From contig MDYQ01000166.1 of assembly GCA_003024175.1 (NCBI GenBank), forward strand, positions 1-62,831: a stretch of DNA of 62,831 bases, given 5' to 3'. Below the pieces are notes generated by a model. That model worked only from the letters and a program-made list of their open reading frames with translations, did not search any database and had not been told where the DNA came from. Shown piece by piece: positions 33,132 to 46,447 of this stretch. This stretch comes from Planoprotostelium fungivorum. Taxonomy: Eukaryota > Evosea > Variosea > Cavosteliida > Cavosteliaceae. Each line of letters opens with the position of its first letter. The stretch's first letter is position 1. Made by a program: the position numbers and the translations under genes.

Positions 33132-34543
33132 TTATTGTGTCAGATTGGCCTTCAGCTCGTCCATCAGATCCATGATATCGATGGAGCGGTTCAAATCGAA
33201 GACGGGTGATTCGATGAGGCCCTCATCGAGACACCGATTGACCTCATCAACTTCGTAACCGTATCCCTTTCCATCGATTTGTGCGGTGAGAACGATTTCA
33301 GATCTGCCATCGATTCGAACGGTCATCTTCTTTGGGCACCACCAAGGGGCATCGACGATGATCTCGCCGTTCTCCGTCTTGATGATGGCGGGAGCGGAGT
33401 CTTTCTCTCTGATACGACCTGATTCGATCGATGAGAGGACGATGACGGTGGCGTGAGAGACATCGCGTGATGATGATCCCGAAGATGATGATGATGGTGA
33501 TGATCTTGATGATGAGCTGTCTCACCTAAGAAGTGGGCCTTAGCTCCTCCTTCGTATTCGAACGTGATGTCATTCACTTCATCCACATTAGTAGCACCTG
33601 TTCGACTCAGCCGTTTCATCTCAAAGTGATCTCACCGTTGACAATCTTTCCCTCGTAGCGGGTGGGTCTCTCACCAAAGACAGTGTAGGCCAAGTTGATG
33701 GGATACACACTCACAGCACCCAGGGCACCACCGCCGCACTTGGATGAGAAGAGAGATGGAGCGTTGTCGGGGTTCTATAGAGGATGAGTGATGTGATGAG
33801 AGGACGTGATGTGGATGAGACTGATGAGATGGATGTCTATACTTGGGGGATGCCGATGTTGGCCTCCAAATGGAGAGGTCGGCCGAGATCGGTGATGGAG
33901 ATCTGATGATGTTCCCCGCGGAAGATCTGACGGAGAGCGGTCCAGAGGGGAGTGTAGTGAGAGAAGAGTGCCTCCAACAGAAACACCTGCATCCATCAGT
34001 ATAGAGTGGGAACATGAGACTTCAAGGCATGATGAAGGTGAGTCATGTCTTCACCTTCTGTTTTCTCGCGAATTCGACCGCCTAGGATCGGATCAGAGGG
34101 AGTCATGTTTCAATCTGCATCTAGACGTACCTCGACTGCCTCTTTCTTGTTCGTCGTGAAAGGTTTCTCACAGAGCACCGCCTTTCCGTGCTTCACAGCA
34201 GCGATCACCTGCGACAACGTCTGTATGATGTCCTTGTCCGATGTTGGACAACACCTGTCTGGAATGCTCGCTAGGTGGTGTACCCAGATAGACAACATGA
34301 ACTTCTGGACGATTCACGGCAGCATCGAAGTCAGTAAAGCAGAGGTCCTCCGAGACGCCATGCTACGCGATTGAGTTTGACGTTAGAGGATGAACATCTC
34401 ACCATCTTGGCCAACTTGATGGCTGATTCCTTGTTACGTGAGACGATACCGACGATCTGGTTGCCGGGCCTCGCGATGAGATCAGGAGGGAACAGCTTTC
34501 CCATGAGACCAGTACCTACGATAACCCATCCTCGTGTTGTCAT
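33132..34543 (-). CDS. Dihydrodiol dehydrogenase-like oxidoreductase, right copy
   Basis: Mirror of 16652-18063 with identical translated exons, including VIVGTGLMGK and the LCEKPF motif. Confidence 0.85.
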
Positions 34544-34648
34544 TCTCTTTGTTTCGGATGACGTTCAGCGTTCGAAGAGAATGAGCGGGACAGAAAAAGT
34601 TTGGAATTCTTTCACATCACATCACATCTGTCACACAACCACATCGGG

Positions 34649-36878
34649 ATGAGCTCGTCGATCGATATTGACGGCAGAGCCGTTGGACTCGATGACTTCC
34701 ACCGTCCAGGAAAGAAAGAGAGGATGAAGGGATCGCCTTATCTCTATGTCACGAATGTGATGGGTGTGCACCCTGAATCGGTTCAGAAAGTCTTCCAGCC
34801 TTTTGGTGACATCGTCGGTATCTTGCGAAGTGAAGAACAGAAGGGCATCTTAATCGTGCGTCTCAAGCATTTGCACACCATCTTACACGGCACCAGGTGG
34901 CTTTCAGTAATGTTCAATCAGCACGGACAGCGCTCGAATCACTGCGTGGTAAATCACTCGATGTCGTCTTCGAGGACACTGGTGCAACGATACAGAGGAT
35001 CATGCACACGGAATTCTCCATCTTAAAGGAGAAGCTCAGTCAGGAGGAGATGAAAGAGAAGCAACACAGAGAGAAGGGCATGGTGCACGGCTGGCCCAAA
35101 GGATTGTGGCTGTTCAGAGACTTTATAACGAGAGAAGAAGAGTCCAATCTGGTGCAGCAACTGGAAGCCTCTCGTTGGTCGAACAAGATCGGAAGAAGGT
35201 ACGCCTCATCATTTATCTCATTTTATTCTTCGTCTCACGAGCTCAAGAGTCCAACACTACGGTTACGAATTCAATTACAGTACGAAGCACGTCGATACTG
35301 CAGAGGTAATGACGATGATGATGTCGAGATGTAGGATCTGAAAGAAGACAGACGAACCCAACACCCCCCATACCTTCCTTTCTACAACCTTTTGTAGATC
35401 GATTATCTCGACTGGGTGATGATCCGTCCAACGAGCAGGAGAATTCCACAAACAACACCGTCAACTTTTCCGAGAGCTACCGCAGCGAGGGCAACCACTG
35501 GATGACACAAATCGATCAGATTACAGTGAATGAGTACAGACAGGGACAAGGTAACTCCATCATCATGATGATCATCATCGTTGGACGCTGACGATCATGA
35601 AGGAATCGCACCACACATCGACACCCACTCTGCATTCGAAGATGGAATGTGCTCTCTCTCCCTCCTCTCTCAATCCATCATGGAGTTCAAGCATCCAGAG
35701 GGCACCAGGGTGAGTGTGACACCGACATCGAAACATCTGACCTCTTTAGATATCCGTCTATCTTCCCAGGCGTTCGCTGGTGGTTCTCACTGCGGAATCA
35801 AGATACTTGTGGACACACAGCATACCTTCTAGAAAAACTGATCTCGTCGAGCCCGTCGATCTACAATCAGATTCGGACCTGCGAGAAAAGTTTACGGAGA
35901 ACATTGCAAAGAAGACGGCGGCCGTTGTAGAGAGATGCAAGAGGATCTCACTCACTTTCAGAAGGGTGAGGATGTCACGTGACTGTCGGTGTGGCTACCC
36001 CGATCAAGTGAGAAGACATCTTGACCATCTACAACGATTGACACCACGTAGTGTGATACTCAGAATTCTGCCATCAAGCTACCAGACCGAATCGGAAAAC
36101 TCGCGGAGAACACGACGGTCGATGCAGAGGAGGACAGTCTGGCTCCCACACCTCTGGAGAAAGATTTCGTTCACAAGTTTTACAACACGATCGCATCACA
36201 CTTCAGCCAGACGAGGCACTCGCCTTGGCCGCAAGTTGAAGATTTCATCAAACACCAACCACTCAACACATTCGGCATCGACGTCGGTGAGTCTTCCATC
36301 TACAACGATGTAGACAACGAGAATACCAATGGAAACATGTGACCGGCGGCAGGCTGCGGTAACGGACGACACATGATCCTCAATCCCAATATACAGATGG
36401 TCGGCTGTGACGTCAGCACCGGCCTCGTGGATTTCGCAAAGTCGAAGGGTTTAGAAGTCCTGGTAGGTGATGCACTCGTCCTCCCCCACCGTTCCAATTT
36501 CTTCGATTTCGTCACTTGCATCGCCGTAATCCACCACTTCTCCACGGAATTCCACAGAATGCGCATACTGAAGGAGTTGATGAGGATCGTGAGGGTGGGT
36601 GTACAGCGGTTGGAGTGTGGTGCTGAAGGGGACAGGTCGGGGGTAAGGTGATGGTGTCGGCTTGGGCCTTGGAGCAGGGGAGCGAATCGAAGAGGAGATT
36701 CGAGAACCAGGACGTGATGGTGCCCTGGAAGAAGGGAGAGGAAGAAGTACAGAGGTTCTGTCACGTGTTCAGAGAGGGAGAGCTGGAGGAGATGGTGATG
36801 AAGATAGAGGGGGTGGAGCTGGTGGATGTTTTCTTCGACACTTCGAATTGGTGTGTCGTTATAAAGAAGATGGTGTAG
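34649..36878 (+). CDS. ALKBH8: ALKBH8-type tRNA methyltransferase/dioxygenase, right copy
   Basis: Mirror of 14317-16546. RRM, AlkB (HID) and methyltransferase (VGCGNGRHM) regions are the same. The last exon shows the first differences of the adjoining divergence patch, for example Lys-Met-Val instead of Lys-Thr-Val at the C-terminus and Asp-Val-Phe instead of Asp-Ser-Phe just before. Confidence 0.93.
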
Positions 36879-37246
36879 GCACGAGGAGCGTGGATTCTTG
36901 TTGAGATGGATTGTGTATCGTCATCGTCATGAAGGATGGACGACAAAGATGGGAGAGGACGTCGTAGAAATACTTGTGGAGTCTAGAGAGATAGATAAGC
37001 GGGAGCTGGGTCGACATCGTGAACGGAATTTGGAATGTGGCCAACATTCGGCGTTGCAAGGGAGAAGGGATGGAGGCCACGACACCTTCAACCGATAGAC
37101 ACGTAAGGAGACGATGTTTGCATACTCCTATATGTCGACGACAAGAGAAGTACTCATCGAACCGGCGATCTGATCAGCTTCACAACCCAGCTCTTTTACC
37201 GCCGATTCGTCCGAGATATTTTATTTCGAAGACTATTCATAATCGC
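36879..37246. other. Diverged intergenic patch, right copy
   Basis: These 368 bp between ALKBH8 and prolyl oligopeptidase are 91 bp longer than the left counterpart (14040-14316), mainly through a block around 37040-37170 absent on the left. No gene is recognised. Confidence 0.55.
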
Positions 37247-40200
37247 ATGTTATCACGCGTGCACCAGCTGGTCCGTCCTCTTCAGAGGACTCCCCTCCGA
37301 TCGAGCATCCAAGGTTTGAATTGTAGATGGAGGCAACCGTCTCATGCACTGCTACGTCACTATTCAAACAACCAGAAGAACATGCCATTCCGATACCCTG
37401 ATACTCGCCGTGATGAGTCAGCTGTTGATGATTACCATGGAACCTCTGTCAAGGACCCATACAGGTGAATGATCTCATAATGGATTCAAACCAACTGATG
37501 TGAATAGATGGTTAGAGGACCCTGATTCTGAAGAAACAACCAAGTGGGTGAAAGCGCAGAACGAGGTGACATCATCATTTCCTTCGTTCTCCTCTTAACA
37601 GATGCAAAGGTAACCAACGGAGTGCTGAATGGCATTGAGGAGAGAAGTAAATTCTTGGAAAGGTGTCTTTTAATGTGTACTCCAATGTAGCTGAGCTGGC
37701 GCAGATTGAAGGAGGTCCGAAATTATGTTGACCAAGGAGCACCCCGAAGAGAGGGTAAATTCTATTACTGGTGGAAGGTGTGTTTCGTCATTGTGCATCA
37801 TCTGATGTCAATAGAACATGGGACTTCAGAACCAGCCCGTCCTCTATCAATGCCAAGACGAGAACCTCCACTCGGAAGATGTGGTCGTTGTCATCGATCC
37901 CAACTCGATGAACGCCGCAGGTACCACGGCAGTTCAGTCCACTTCTTATTCCAAGTGAGGCACTTCTACGTACATTTTATTTCCCATTCATTTCAAACTC
38001 ACGTCCCAATGTCGCAACATACGACCCAAATCGATCTATATGTCCCAATGAGATTAAAATCGATCAGATCTGGAAAGAGGATCGCTTACTCTGTAGCGGA
38101 GTCAGGGAGTGACTGGAACACGATTCGGTTCATAGATGTCTCTCAAGAGTTTAAGAAGGATGGCTCTCACATCCAACACCAGTCGGACGTCTTAGAATAC
38201 GTCAAATTTTCTTCTCTTCAGTGGACTCCCGATGAGAAGGTGATCATCATCACGATACGATGAACGATCGAGATGATCGCCATGATGCTGATGGTGTCTG
38301 ATTGTTCTCAGGGCGTTCTCTACTGCAAATACGCCAAACCTAAATCGATCGAAAACGAGGGAGGCAAGTTAGGAAAAGAGGTCGACGCCAACCGCGATCA
38401 GAAGGTGTACCTCCACGTCGTTGGTACTCCTCAATCGGAAGACAGACTCGTCTACGAAGACACAGGTGAGCGCAACATGAGAATGCTCCCGCACGCAAAA
38501 TAAGCATCGAGAATGCTCCTGACGCAAAATAGAGAATCCAGAGTGGATGTTCTCGGCCAGCAACACGGAAGATGAAAAGTATCTCTACATCACCGTCAGC
38601 CGTAACTGCGAGAAGTCCAACTCCTTCTATTATCTTCCGTGGTCCAAAGTCAACGAAGAGAAGGGAGCGATCTCTCCAATCAAGATGATCTCAGACTTCC
38701 GTGCCCAGTACGACTACATCGACAACGACGGGCCCCTCTTCTACTTCACCTGCAATCTGAACGCACCGAAGAACAAGCTCATAGTCATCGACATCAACCG
38801 GCCAGACGAAGAGAAGGACATCATACCTGAAAGCAAGAGCGACGTACTGCAATGGGTCACGCCCGTGAACGAGAATCTGTTTCTCGTGTCGTGGTTGAGA
38901 GACGTGAAGGTGAGGGAAGATGAGAGGGTGAGGCTGACGTGAACGACAGGAAATATTGGAGTTGTACGATAGAGAAGGAAAAAAGGTGAAAGAGTTTCCT
39001 CTGCCCATCGGTCAAGTCATCGCTTGCAATTCGAAGAAAGAAGGTGACAAATCGGATTTATTGTGGGATTCTGATCGTTGTAGATCGTCAGTTTCACATC
39101 AAACATTCTTCCTTCTTGTCGCCCGGTACCATCTTCTCGTATAATTTCGATCGAGCGGGAGATTTCAAGGAAATCTACCAGACCGAAGTGAAAGGTGAAG
39201 AAGCAGAAGAGGTACCTTCTATAGAGAGTGACTCGCAGTAGGTCTAGACACATCAAAGATGCTGACGGAGCAGATCAAATATGAGAGCAAAGACGGAACC
39301 ACCGTTCCCATGTTTGTCATTCGCAACAAGGTGAACCGAGAGCAACACGCATCACACTTGCCTCTTAATAGACAGAAACTCATCGAACCAGGACATCATC
39401 ATGGACGGTAGTCACGGCGTCCTCTTGTACGGCTACGGAGGCTTCTCTATCTCTCTCAGCCCATCCTTCTCTGCCGCTCGCCTCCTCTTCATCCAGCACT
39501 ACGGCGCCATCGTAGCCATCGCAAATCTGAGAGGAGGAAACGAATACGGAGAAGATTGGCATCTGGCTGGAACTCTCGAGAGGAAGCAGAACGTCTTTGA
39601 CGATTTCATCTCTGCAGGTCACTCTCTCGTTCGATTGGGCTACACTTCACCCAGAAAGTGAGTCCACGAGATGTTCGAAGGTAATGATGAGTGCAGGATC
39701 GCCATACAAGGAGGCAGCAACGGAGGTCTGTTGGTGGCGGCGTGTGCCAACCAAGAGCCAGAGTTGTTTGGTGCTGCAGTCGCTCAAGTGAGTGGATGTT
39801 ACATCTGTCCATAGCATCTCTTCTTGTCATCTTCTATCGTTTCCATCAAGTGTCTGACTCGGTTAGGTGGGAGTGTTGGATATGCTCAAGTTCCACAAAT
39901 TCACCATCGGTTATGCTTGGGTATCCGATTACGGTTCATCAGATGATGCCGCTGGATTCCAGTATCTCTACAAGTGAGTCGATGATGTACGTCTCAGATA
40001 GAGCTGACGAAGGGAAAGGTACTCACCCCTTCACAACGTGAAGAAGGGAAGAGAGTACCCCAGCATGCTGCTCATGACCGCAGATCACGACGACAGAGTG
40101 GTGCCCCTTCACTCCTTCAAGCACATCTCAGAATTACAGGTGCGATGACGATCTCCATGGAACGTGAATTGACGTCTATATCAGTACCAATTGGGAGGAG

Positions 40201-40384
40201 AAGAATATCAGAAGCGTCCCCTATTGATTCGCATCGAAGAGAATGCCGGACATGGAGCGGGTAAGCCGATGATCAAGGTGAGAGAGAGCGAGGAGGTTTC
40301 ACTGACAATGTCAAGATCCTGCAAGAAGCAGCGGACATGTACACTTTCATTTCCGATCAGTTGGGACTCAAGTGGAGAAATTGA
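37247..40384 (+). CDS. PREP: Prolyl oligopeptidase, right copy
   Basis: Mirror of 10902-14039 with the same catalytic Ser (GGSNGG), Asp (DHDDRVV) and His (NAGHGAG). The presequence-like extension from 37247 and the internal start at 37382 are both conserved. Confidence 0.93.
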
Positions 40385-40506
40385 GCACAAATAAACTGCC
40401 ACCACTCGGTCAACCCTTTTGTGTTACAACAACAAAGAACGAATTGTGTGTTTATTATTGTGCGTAAGAGTTGTCTGTGGTGTATATGTACATCGGATGA
40501 TGTCGC

Positions 40507-40789
40507 TTAAGGAGTAGGGGCGATAGCGCAGGCTGTCATGCATGCTCCCTGAGCCACAGAGCACGTGGCTACTGCAATAGGGACGCCAGCACCAAGGGTG
40601 AAGGTTCCTCGCCAAAAGTTAGAGACTCATCAGTTCGTCAATGCATGGATCACCTGCAGTCACACCCAAGCTGGTGCAACATGCGACGTAGCCCGCATTG
40701 CATGCAGAGATGCAAAATACGCCCAAGAGGGGTCCCCCTTGGACGGTGAGAAGGAGAGAGAGGAGACAGACGAGGAAGATCTTGTTCAT
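40507..40789 (-). CDS. Small secreted Cys-rich protein, right copy
   Basis: Mirror of 10497-10779 with the same two exons and 78-residue product. The upstream sequence diverges from the left arm beyond the palindromic site. Confidence 0.85.
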
Positions 40790-40850
40790 ATCTGGAGCGT
40801 GTTGTTGTGTTGTGGTTGTTTTTAAAAATAATGGGAGTGTGCGTGGTTTT

Positions 40851-40867
40851 GTTTCACGGCGTGAAAC
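40851..40867. promoter_or_regulatory. Perfect palindrome upstream of Cys-rich secreted gene, right copy
   Basis: The same 17-bp dyad as at 10418-10434. Here the neighbouring half-site reads GTTTCACGCCGAG, one base closer to the palindrome than the left version. Confidence 0.55.
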
Positions 40868-40989
40868 TTTTGGGCTCGGCGTGAAACAGCCGGAATCGGA
40901 TTTCCACAATTCAAGAATCATATAACATACCCTAACGTTTTCTGTTACTAGAAGAGTAAACTAATTTGGTTCAATTACGCGTAAAACAA

Positions 40990-41108
40990 AGCTACGACAC
41001 GATGGATTCCCGTGCGGTCTCCCATCACAGTATTAGCATCGCCCATGATTGCTTACCTTACGAGTTCGGAATGGGTTCGTGGGTTTTCAATCAGGTATGA
41101 TCGTAGCT
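40990..41108 (-). rRNA. 5S ribosomal RNA, right copy
   Basis: A 119-nt gene on the minus strand, identical to the left copy except for one base (pairing with left 10160). Flanks on both sides differ strongly from the left arm. Confidence 0.95.
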
Positions 41109-41535
41109 GCAAGATATTCGCAAAGATGTGTACAGCGTCGAATCGATGTACCCTGTCCAAAACCAGTTCCCTGATCTCTCAAACATGAACGCCCTCTTCC
41201 GGGTGATTATCATCTCTCAGAGATAATGTCATCGTCTACTCTCTCAGTGGTGCCTTGACTCTGTCGGCTGCGGTTGATTCTGCTCTGGATACTTCTTTCA
41301 ACAACAGCGTGACATCTACAAGGTGGGATTACCCAGGTGAACGTCGACGACATCTTAGAGGCCTTCCGTGAGACAGAATAGGCAATCTTCCTCGATTTTC
41401 TGATCATCTTCGCTACATACAGCGTTAGTTCATTTTAGAGCGCCTACCTGCATCTCGTACGAATAGACTGTAATCGAAAGAAGAGATTAAGGCGCCATTC
41501 ACTGTCAGCCAAAAAATTCACATCCCCTTGTAATT
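41109..41535. other. Intergenic region upstream of 5S rRNA, right copy
   Basis: About 427 bp, 114 bp longer than the left counterpart. The extra block (about 41250-41400) has no counterpart on the left. A 65-codon frame inside it is not conserved and I do not consider it a gene. Confidence 0.5.
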
Positions 41536-43903
41536 TTATTCAATTTCTTTAGGGCGAATTCTTGACGATCTGACTAACCAACAACTCCTTGTTCTGTCTC
41601 TATCAGTATCTTCCATTATCTTCTCCCTCACATCACACAGCTCCTTGCACCGCTCCTCCACTTCACTCTGCATCAGGAGACGATAAGCGTAAACTTCTCT
41701 CGTCTGTCCCAATCGATGGACTCGATCGATGGCCTGCATGGTCTTAGCAGGATTGAATTGCGGCTCTGTTGAAATCTTTTAGACGATCTCCCATCATGAT
41801 GACGGTGATGATCTCACCCAAGATGACAACGTGGTTGGCTGTCGTCAAGGTGAGACCTACACCACCACTGTCCACGGTGATGAGTAGAACTCTGTGTTTT
41901 ACATTCGTTTCGAATTTCTTCAAGACGTTCTCTCTGTCCTTCTGAGACAGTTCACCGTTGTAAACTAACGGATCTTCAGCCTCCTCCTTTAATATCTGAA
42001 TTTCGATCAGTTGAAAAGTGAAACACAGATGTAAACCAACTCACTGACTCGAGGGACAAGAGAGGTGCAGTCCAAGTGGAGAAGATAACCATCTTCTCTT
42101 CCTTAGGTATCTCTTTCAATTTCTGTACGATCCACAGGAACTTTGTGGGAGACAGAGAGACACTTCCCTCCACCTCCACCTGAACACGGTGAACCGAATG
42201 TATCTCCCTCTCCTCACCTCATCAAACGCAACACCGTCACACTGTCTCCTCAATCTCAACATCTTGACTAACCCGTTCGCACCCGTCAATTGCTCCTTCA
42301 CCTTGCCGTATCTTTCTTTCTGTGGATGATTGAGGATGAACGTCTCGACATGCATCTCACTTCTTCCTCGTTTCCCTGTAAGATGATGTCTTCTACGTGT
42401 TTCTCTGGTAGTTCGTGTGGAATCTTCTCTCTCTTCAGCATGACGATCGACAGCATCTTCTATGAAAAATCAGTCGTTACAAGAGTGAGAGAACGTACGG
42501 CACAGGCTGGTTTAGGGCTATTCTTGTGTTCTCTCAACACTTCGCTCCACTTCTAATCGTAATTGAGACATTTGGATCGTGTTCCACTTCACCTTGCAGA
42601 CGGAAGGACCTAAGAATTGGAAGAGAGAGATGACGTCGTCCTCCTTGTTGTTCAACCTGCACAGAGCCATCAGAGGTGTAAACGAAAAGTCCACTCACGG
42701 TGTGCCGGTGACGCACCAGCGAAAAGTGGTGTCTAATTCGCTGCAGGCGCGATGGATTTCGGTTTTATTGTTTTTGATGACGTGTGCTTCATCGACGATG
42801 ACACGATTCCAACGAGTGTCTCTCAATTTTTCTCCAGCTGATAGACGTTCAACGTTCTTCCGTGTGGATGTGTTCTCACCGATAGCCTTGATGGTGCCGT
42901 GAGTCGTGATGATGACATCGTGCAGATGGGGTGTAGCTCTGTTGTTTTCGTGCCAGAGACCATGTGTGAGATCGGGTGCCCACAGAGAGATCTCCCTCTT
43001 CCAAACCTCTATGAGAGCGTTGGGCACGATGACCAGAGTGGGTCCTCCGGAGTAGCTCTTTCCATGATGGATGAGACGCACCATCTGTGCCGTCTTTCCG
43101 TTGCCCCTGTGTGGATTTAATTTCGTGGGGGCGATGGAAGACATCACATCTCGTCGGCGAGGATGCCTCCTTTGAAATGAGACTTCTCCATCCAAATGAG
43201 CCAATCGATCCCGTCCTTCTGATGGCGTTTCAACTGCTTGGTTTCCACTTTGATCCCTTCCTTCTCTTCTTTCACTGCCTCCCCTTTTCCTCCCTCGTCT
43301 GTTGCATGTTGCTCGTCTTCCCTCTTCAGATATCTCGGAGGCTCTGGCTTGGGTGCGATTTCTTCAGTCTTGACTTCTTCCTTCTTTACATATCTCGGAG
43401 GCTCTGGCTTGGGTACGATGTCTTCAGTCTTGACTTCTTCTTTCTTAACATATCTAGGAGGCTCGATATTTTCGATCTTGACCTCCTCCTTGATCTGTGG
43501 TTCCTCGCGAACAGTGTCGGAGCGACTGGCTGTCTCTGTCTCCTCTTTGAACTCTTCTTCCAAGTTCCTTCTGGGAGGTGGTGTGAGGAATTCCTCTGCA
43601 AACTGAGGTCCCTTCTCGATCAGCCAATCGGTCACGATGGAATCCTTGGTCACATATCGGTTTCCCCTTTTGAATGTTCTGATCTGGAATATATGGTGAG
43701 GTGACGAAAGAAAAAGAGACGCACTCTCTCTGGGGTGGGGTAACCTCTTTGTTGAAACCATTCGTGAGCCTGATTGATTCCCTCATTATTATACCATTGC
43801 AGAGGAATGAGGGCGTCTTTTCTGTGGGTATATAAGGATGGTGTTGGTTATGGACAGCCATTTCTTACATTCTTTCTTGAGCTGGACTGAGCCTCTCTGG
43901 CAT
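41536..43903 (-). CDS. SNF2-family ATPase, right copy with extra N-terminal repeat
   Basis: Mirror of 7495-9788. The helicase core translates the same (GNGKT, DEAH, VHRLGQ). The N-terminal region has three rather than two PPRYVKKEEVKTE-type units plus other substitutions, a net gain of 24 residues, and so at least two more psi-K-x-E sites. Exon 1 starts MPERLSPAQERI and stays in frame although its first intron is 2 nt longer. Confidence 0.88.
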
Positions 43904-44156
43904 CGTGTTGATCTGTTAGTTATTTCAACTCGATTTAAGGTCCCTTCAAATTGGGCTGGTGGTGACATTGGGCTGGTGGTGACATTGGAGTGGAAGAAGA
44001 CGTCGATAAAGATGCAGATGAGGTTCAATTGGGTCGCTGGTGAGGTGAGGTAAGGTCCTTGTTATCTCCTCGAAGGTGGAACGCTTCATAAGAATCGCAT
44101 CTGTTGCTGTTCTGAAGAAACGGAAGGCCTTCGACGTCAGTGAAAGAAAAAAGAAA

Positions 44157-44228
44157 GGCTCCTACGAGACTCGAACTCGTGATCTCTTCCTTACTAGGGA
44201 AGCGCCTTGCCAACTTGGCCAAGGAGCC
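44157..44228 (-). tRNA. trnT-AGT: tRNA-Thr (AGT)
   Basis: Identical in sequence to the other three copies; the partner of 7203-7274. The T-rich terminator and the shared 3'-flank element are present. A 20-bp block is tandemly duplicated further on, at about 43950-43990, where the left arm has one copy. Confidence 0.97.
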
Positions 44229-44285
44229 GGATGATGGCGATAATTCACCATCAGTCAAATTTATATGATTCTTCTTTTATTGTGC

Positions 44286-44762
44286 TCATTTGTGCAGGTG
44301 AGGTCGGATATTCTCTTCGATCCATGCAGTTGGGACGCCCACATCGATGGCATCTTTCACAGCTCTTTCCATCCTTCCAATGTATTCCTCTCTCGGTGCT
44401 CCATTTGCTGAGCGCAGACGGTCGATGTACAGCAGGACTTGAACGTCTGTTCCTTCTTTCAAAATCCCCTTCTCCTCACTCTTTGTCCCACACACTCGCG
44501 CTAGATGTGTCTCCTTGGTGTATGAGCGAGGGACGTTCTCGAAAACATCTAGGCTGGCTTCATCTTCGGTGGTAAGGTTGTATACCATCCCATATACAGA
44601 GTGAAGCGCTGAAGGGGTGACACTGGCATAGCCTCTCTCATTGATATGCCAACGGAAATTGGGGAGGTGGGCGACACCGACAAAGGTGGAAGAAGGGCAT
44701 CGTTGAGACATCTGAAACAGTGACAGATTGCTCCCGTACGCGAAATAAAGCCTGACGGACAT
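44286..44762 (-). CDS. Gamma-glutamylcyclotransferase-like protein, right copy
   Basis: Mirror of 6677-7165 with the YGSN loop. It is 158 residues, four shorter than the left copy, with a changed C-terminus and altered residues around a GTKSEEKGIL segment. Both copies remain open. Confidence 0.85.
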   Translation of the reverse strand: MSVRLYFAYGSNLSLFQMSQRCPSSTFVGVAHLPNFRWHINERGYASVTPSALHSVYGMVYNLTTEDEASLDVFENVPRSYTKETHLARVCGTKSEEKGILKEGTDVQVLLYIDRLRSANGAPREEYIGRMERAVKDAIDVGVPTAWIEENIRPHLHK

Positions 44763-44888
44763 GATGATGTCCACTGCCTTGAGACCTCGATGTGTGATGC
44801 ACCCGCAGAAACTCGCGATCGGATGAGATGTGGGACCGTTGTAATCACGGCCCTGAAAATTCAATAATCTCAGGCGTGCACGATCATC

Positions 44889-46262
44889 ATGGGTCGAGAG
44901 GGGGAAGCAGCAAGAGCAAAGGAAATACGTCGTCTCTTAGACGATCCTAATCCGGTGATTCATCCCGTTCTGTCTATTGTCTCTGACGTTCACAGCGCAA
45001 TTTCGAGCTCTTGAGGAGGCATGCGATAGAAGGTGGTCTCATCAATGACGAAATCAGGAAGATCGCTTGGCCGATGTTGTTGAAAGTTTCTTCCACACCA
45101 GAGATCGATCTAGAGAGTGAGAATTCTTACAATTCTTATACAGGCCTCAGTCTCTGACGACATCTGATCCTCTATGACAGAGGTCGAAGCGCAGCACAAA
45201 GACATGGATCAAGTGGAAAAAGATGTCGATCGATCGATGTTCAAATTTTCTGCAGGAAGGAACGACTTCATGTGAATCTTATTCCTTCTATCGGTACTCA
45301 ATCTCACAGGATGGCAAAGAGGAAACAACTGTCGCGTATCATCAACACACTCTTGTTCAAACACCCAGAGTTGCACTACTACCAGGGATATCACGACGTG
45401 TGCTCTGTCTTTCTCATGATCACTGGAGAGGGTGTGGCATATAACCTGATGGAACGTCTATCTCTCTTCCACATCAGGTATTCGCACCGTCGCCATCATC
45501 GAGATGCAGCTGATGAAAGACAGAGACGCGTTAGACCCAACCTTAGAGTCAACAAAAGATATTCTATCTCTCTTATTTCCTCTGCTGCAGTTTGCAGACC
45601 CAGAATTATACTTGTACATCGAAAAGTCTGGTGTGCATCCTTATTTCGCTATCAGGTGAGTCGACGATCTACAACCAGCCAGATGACATCTGTAGTTGGA
45701 TTCTCACTTGGTTTTCTCACGGCTTCGACAATTTGAAAGACATCAGCCGACTGTTCGATGTATTTATAGCGTCCCATCCTCTCATGCCTCTCTACGTCAG
45801 CTGTCAGGTGAGTCACCTCCCATCATGCATCTCATGCGAACAGATCATCATCCACTTCCGCAAAGAGCTGTTAGAAACCGTAGAGTGTGAATTCTGCAGC
45901 GTCCACAGCTTCCTCAGCAAGATCCCGCAGCATCTTCCCTTCGATGACATCATCAGCCGATCGGTGCAACTCCAACACAATCTACCCCCAGAGAGACTGC
46001 AGAAGCTGGCCCATCATCCACTCAAACAGACGTGAGTCAGACGTCAAGACCTCCTTCGGCTGATTCCTCTAGCTCGCCGGCGAATCAATATCCCTTTGGA
46101 TGGATGCCAAGGAGGAGCGTGTACGATATTGTGGCTTCGAACATCAAGTGGATGATGCCATTAGAAACGACGAACGTGGAGAAAGCGTTTTTCTTCGTCG
46201 TGGCTGCTTCCTTCGTGGCGGGAGCGGCATACGTCTTCTACGAAGCCAGGAGGTTGCATTGA
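44889..46262 (+). CDS. TBC1D20: TBC1D20-type Rab GAP, right copy
   Basis: Mirror of 5177-6550 with identical translated exons: DVDRSMF, YYQGYHD and the C-terminal membrane anchor. Confidence 0.93.
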
Positions 46263-46447
46263 TGCAAGTTTTGTCTTTGTCCTGATAAAGGAGAGGTTTT
46301 TGTTGGAATGGAACGTTGTAGAAATGAAGTGAAATTTCGGGAGGACTGGTTGTAAATGTGTGTGAAGGCTGAGAAGCGTGACGACAGCGAAGTCATTGGA
46401 ACATCAGCAAGGACCAGAGGGGTCATCACATCGTCACTACACAACAC

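Noticed and set aside
43087-43704. A 205-codon plus-strand frame antisense to the SNF2 N-terminus
   Set aside because: It is the complement of the Glu/Lys-rich repeat, gives a low-complexity Leu/Phe/Ser product, and the left arm does not keep a frame of that length.
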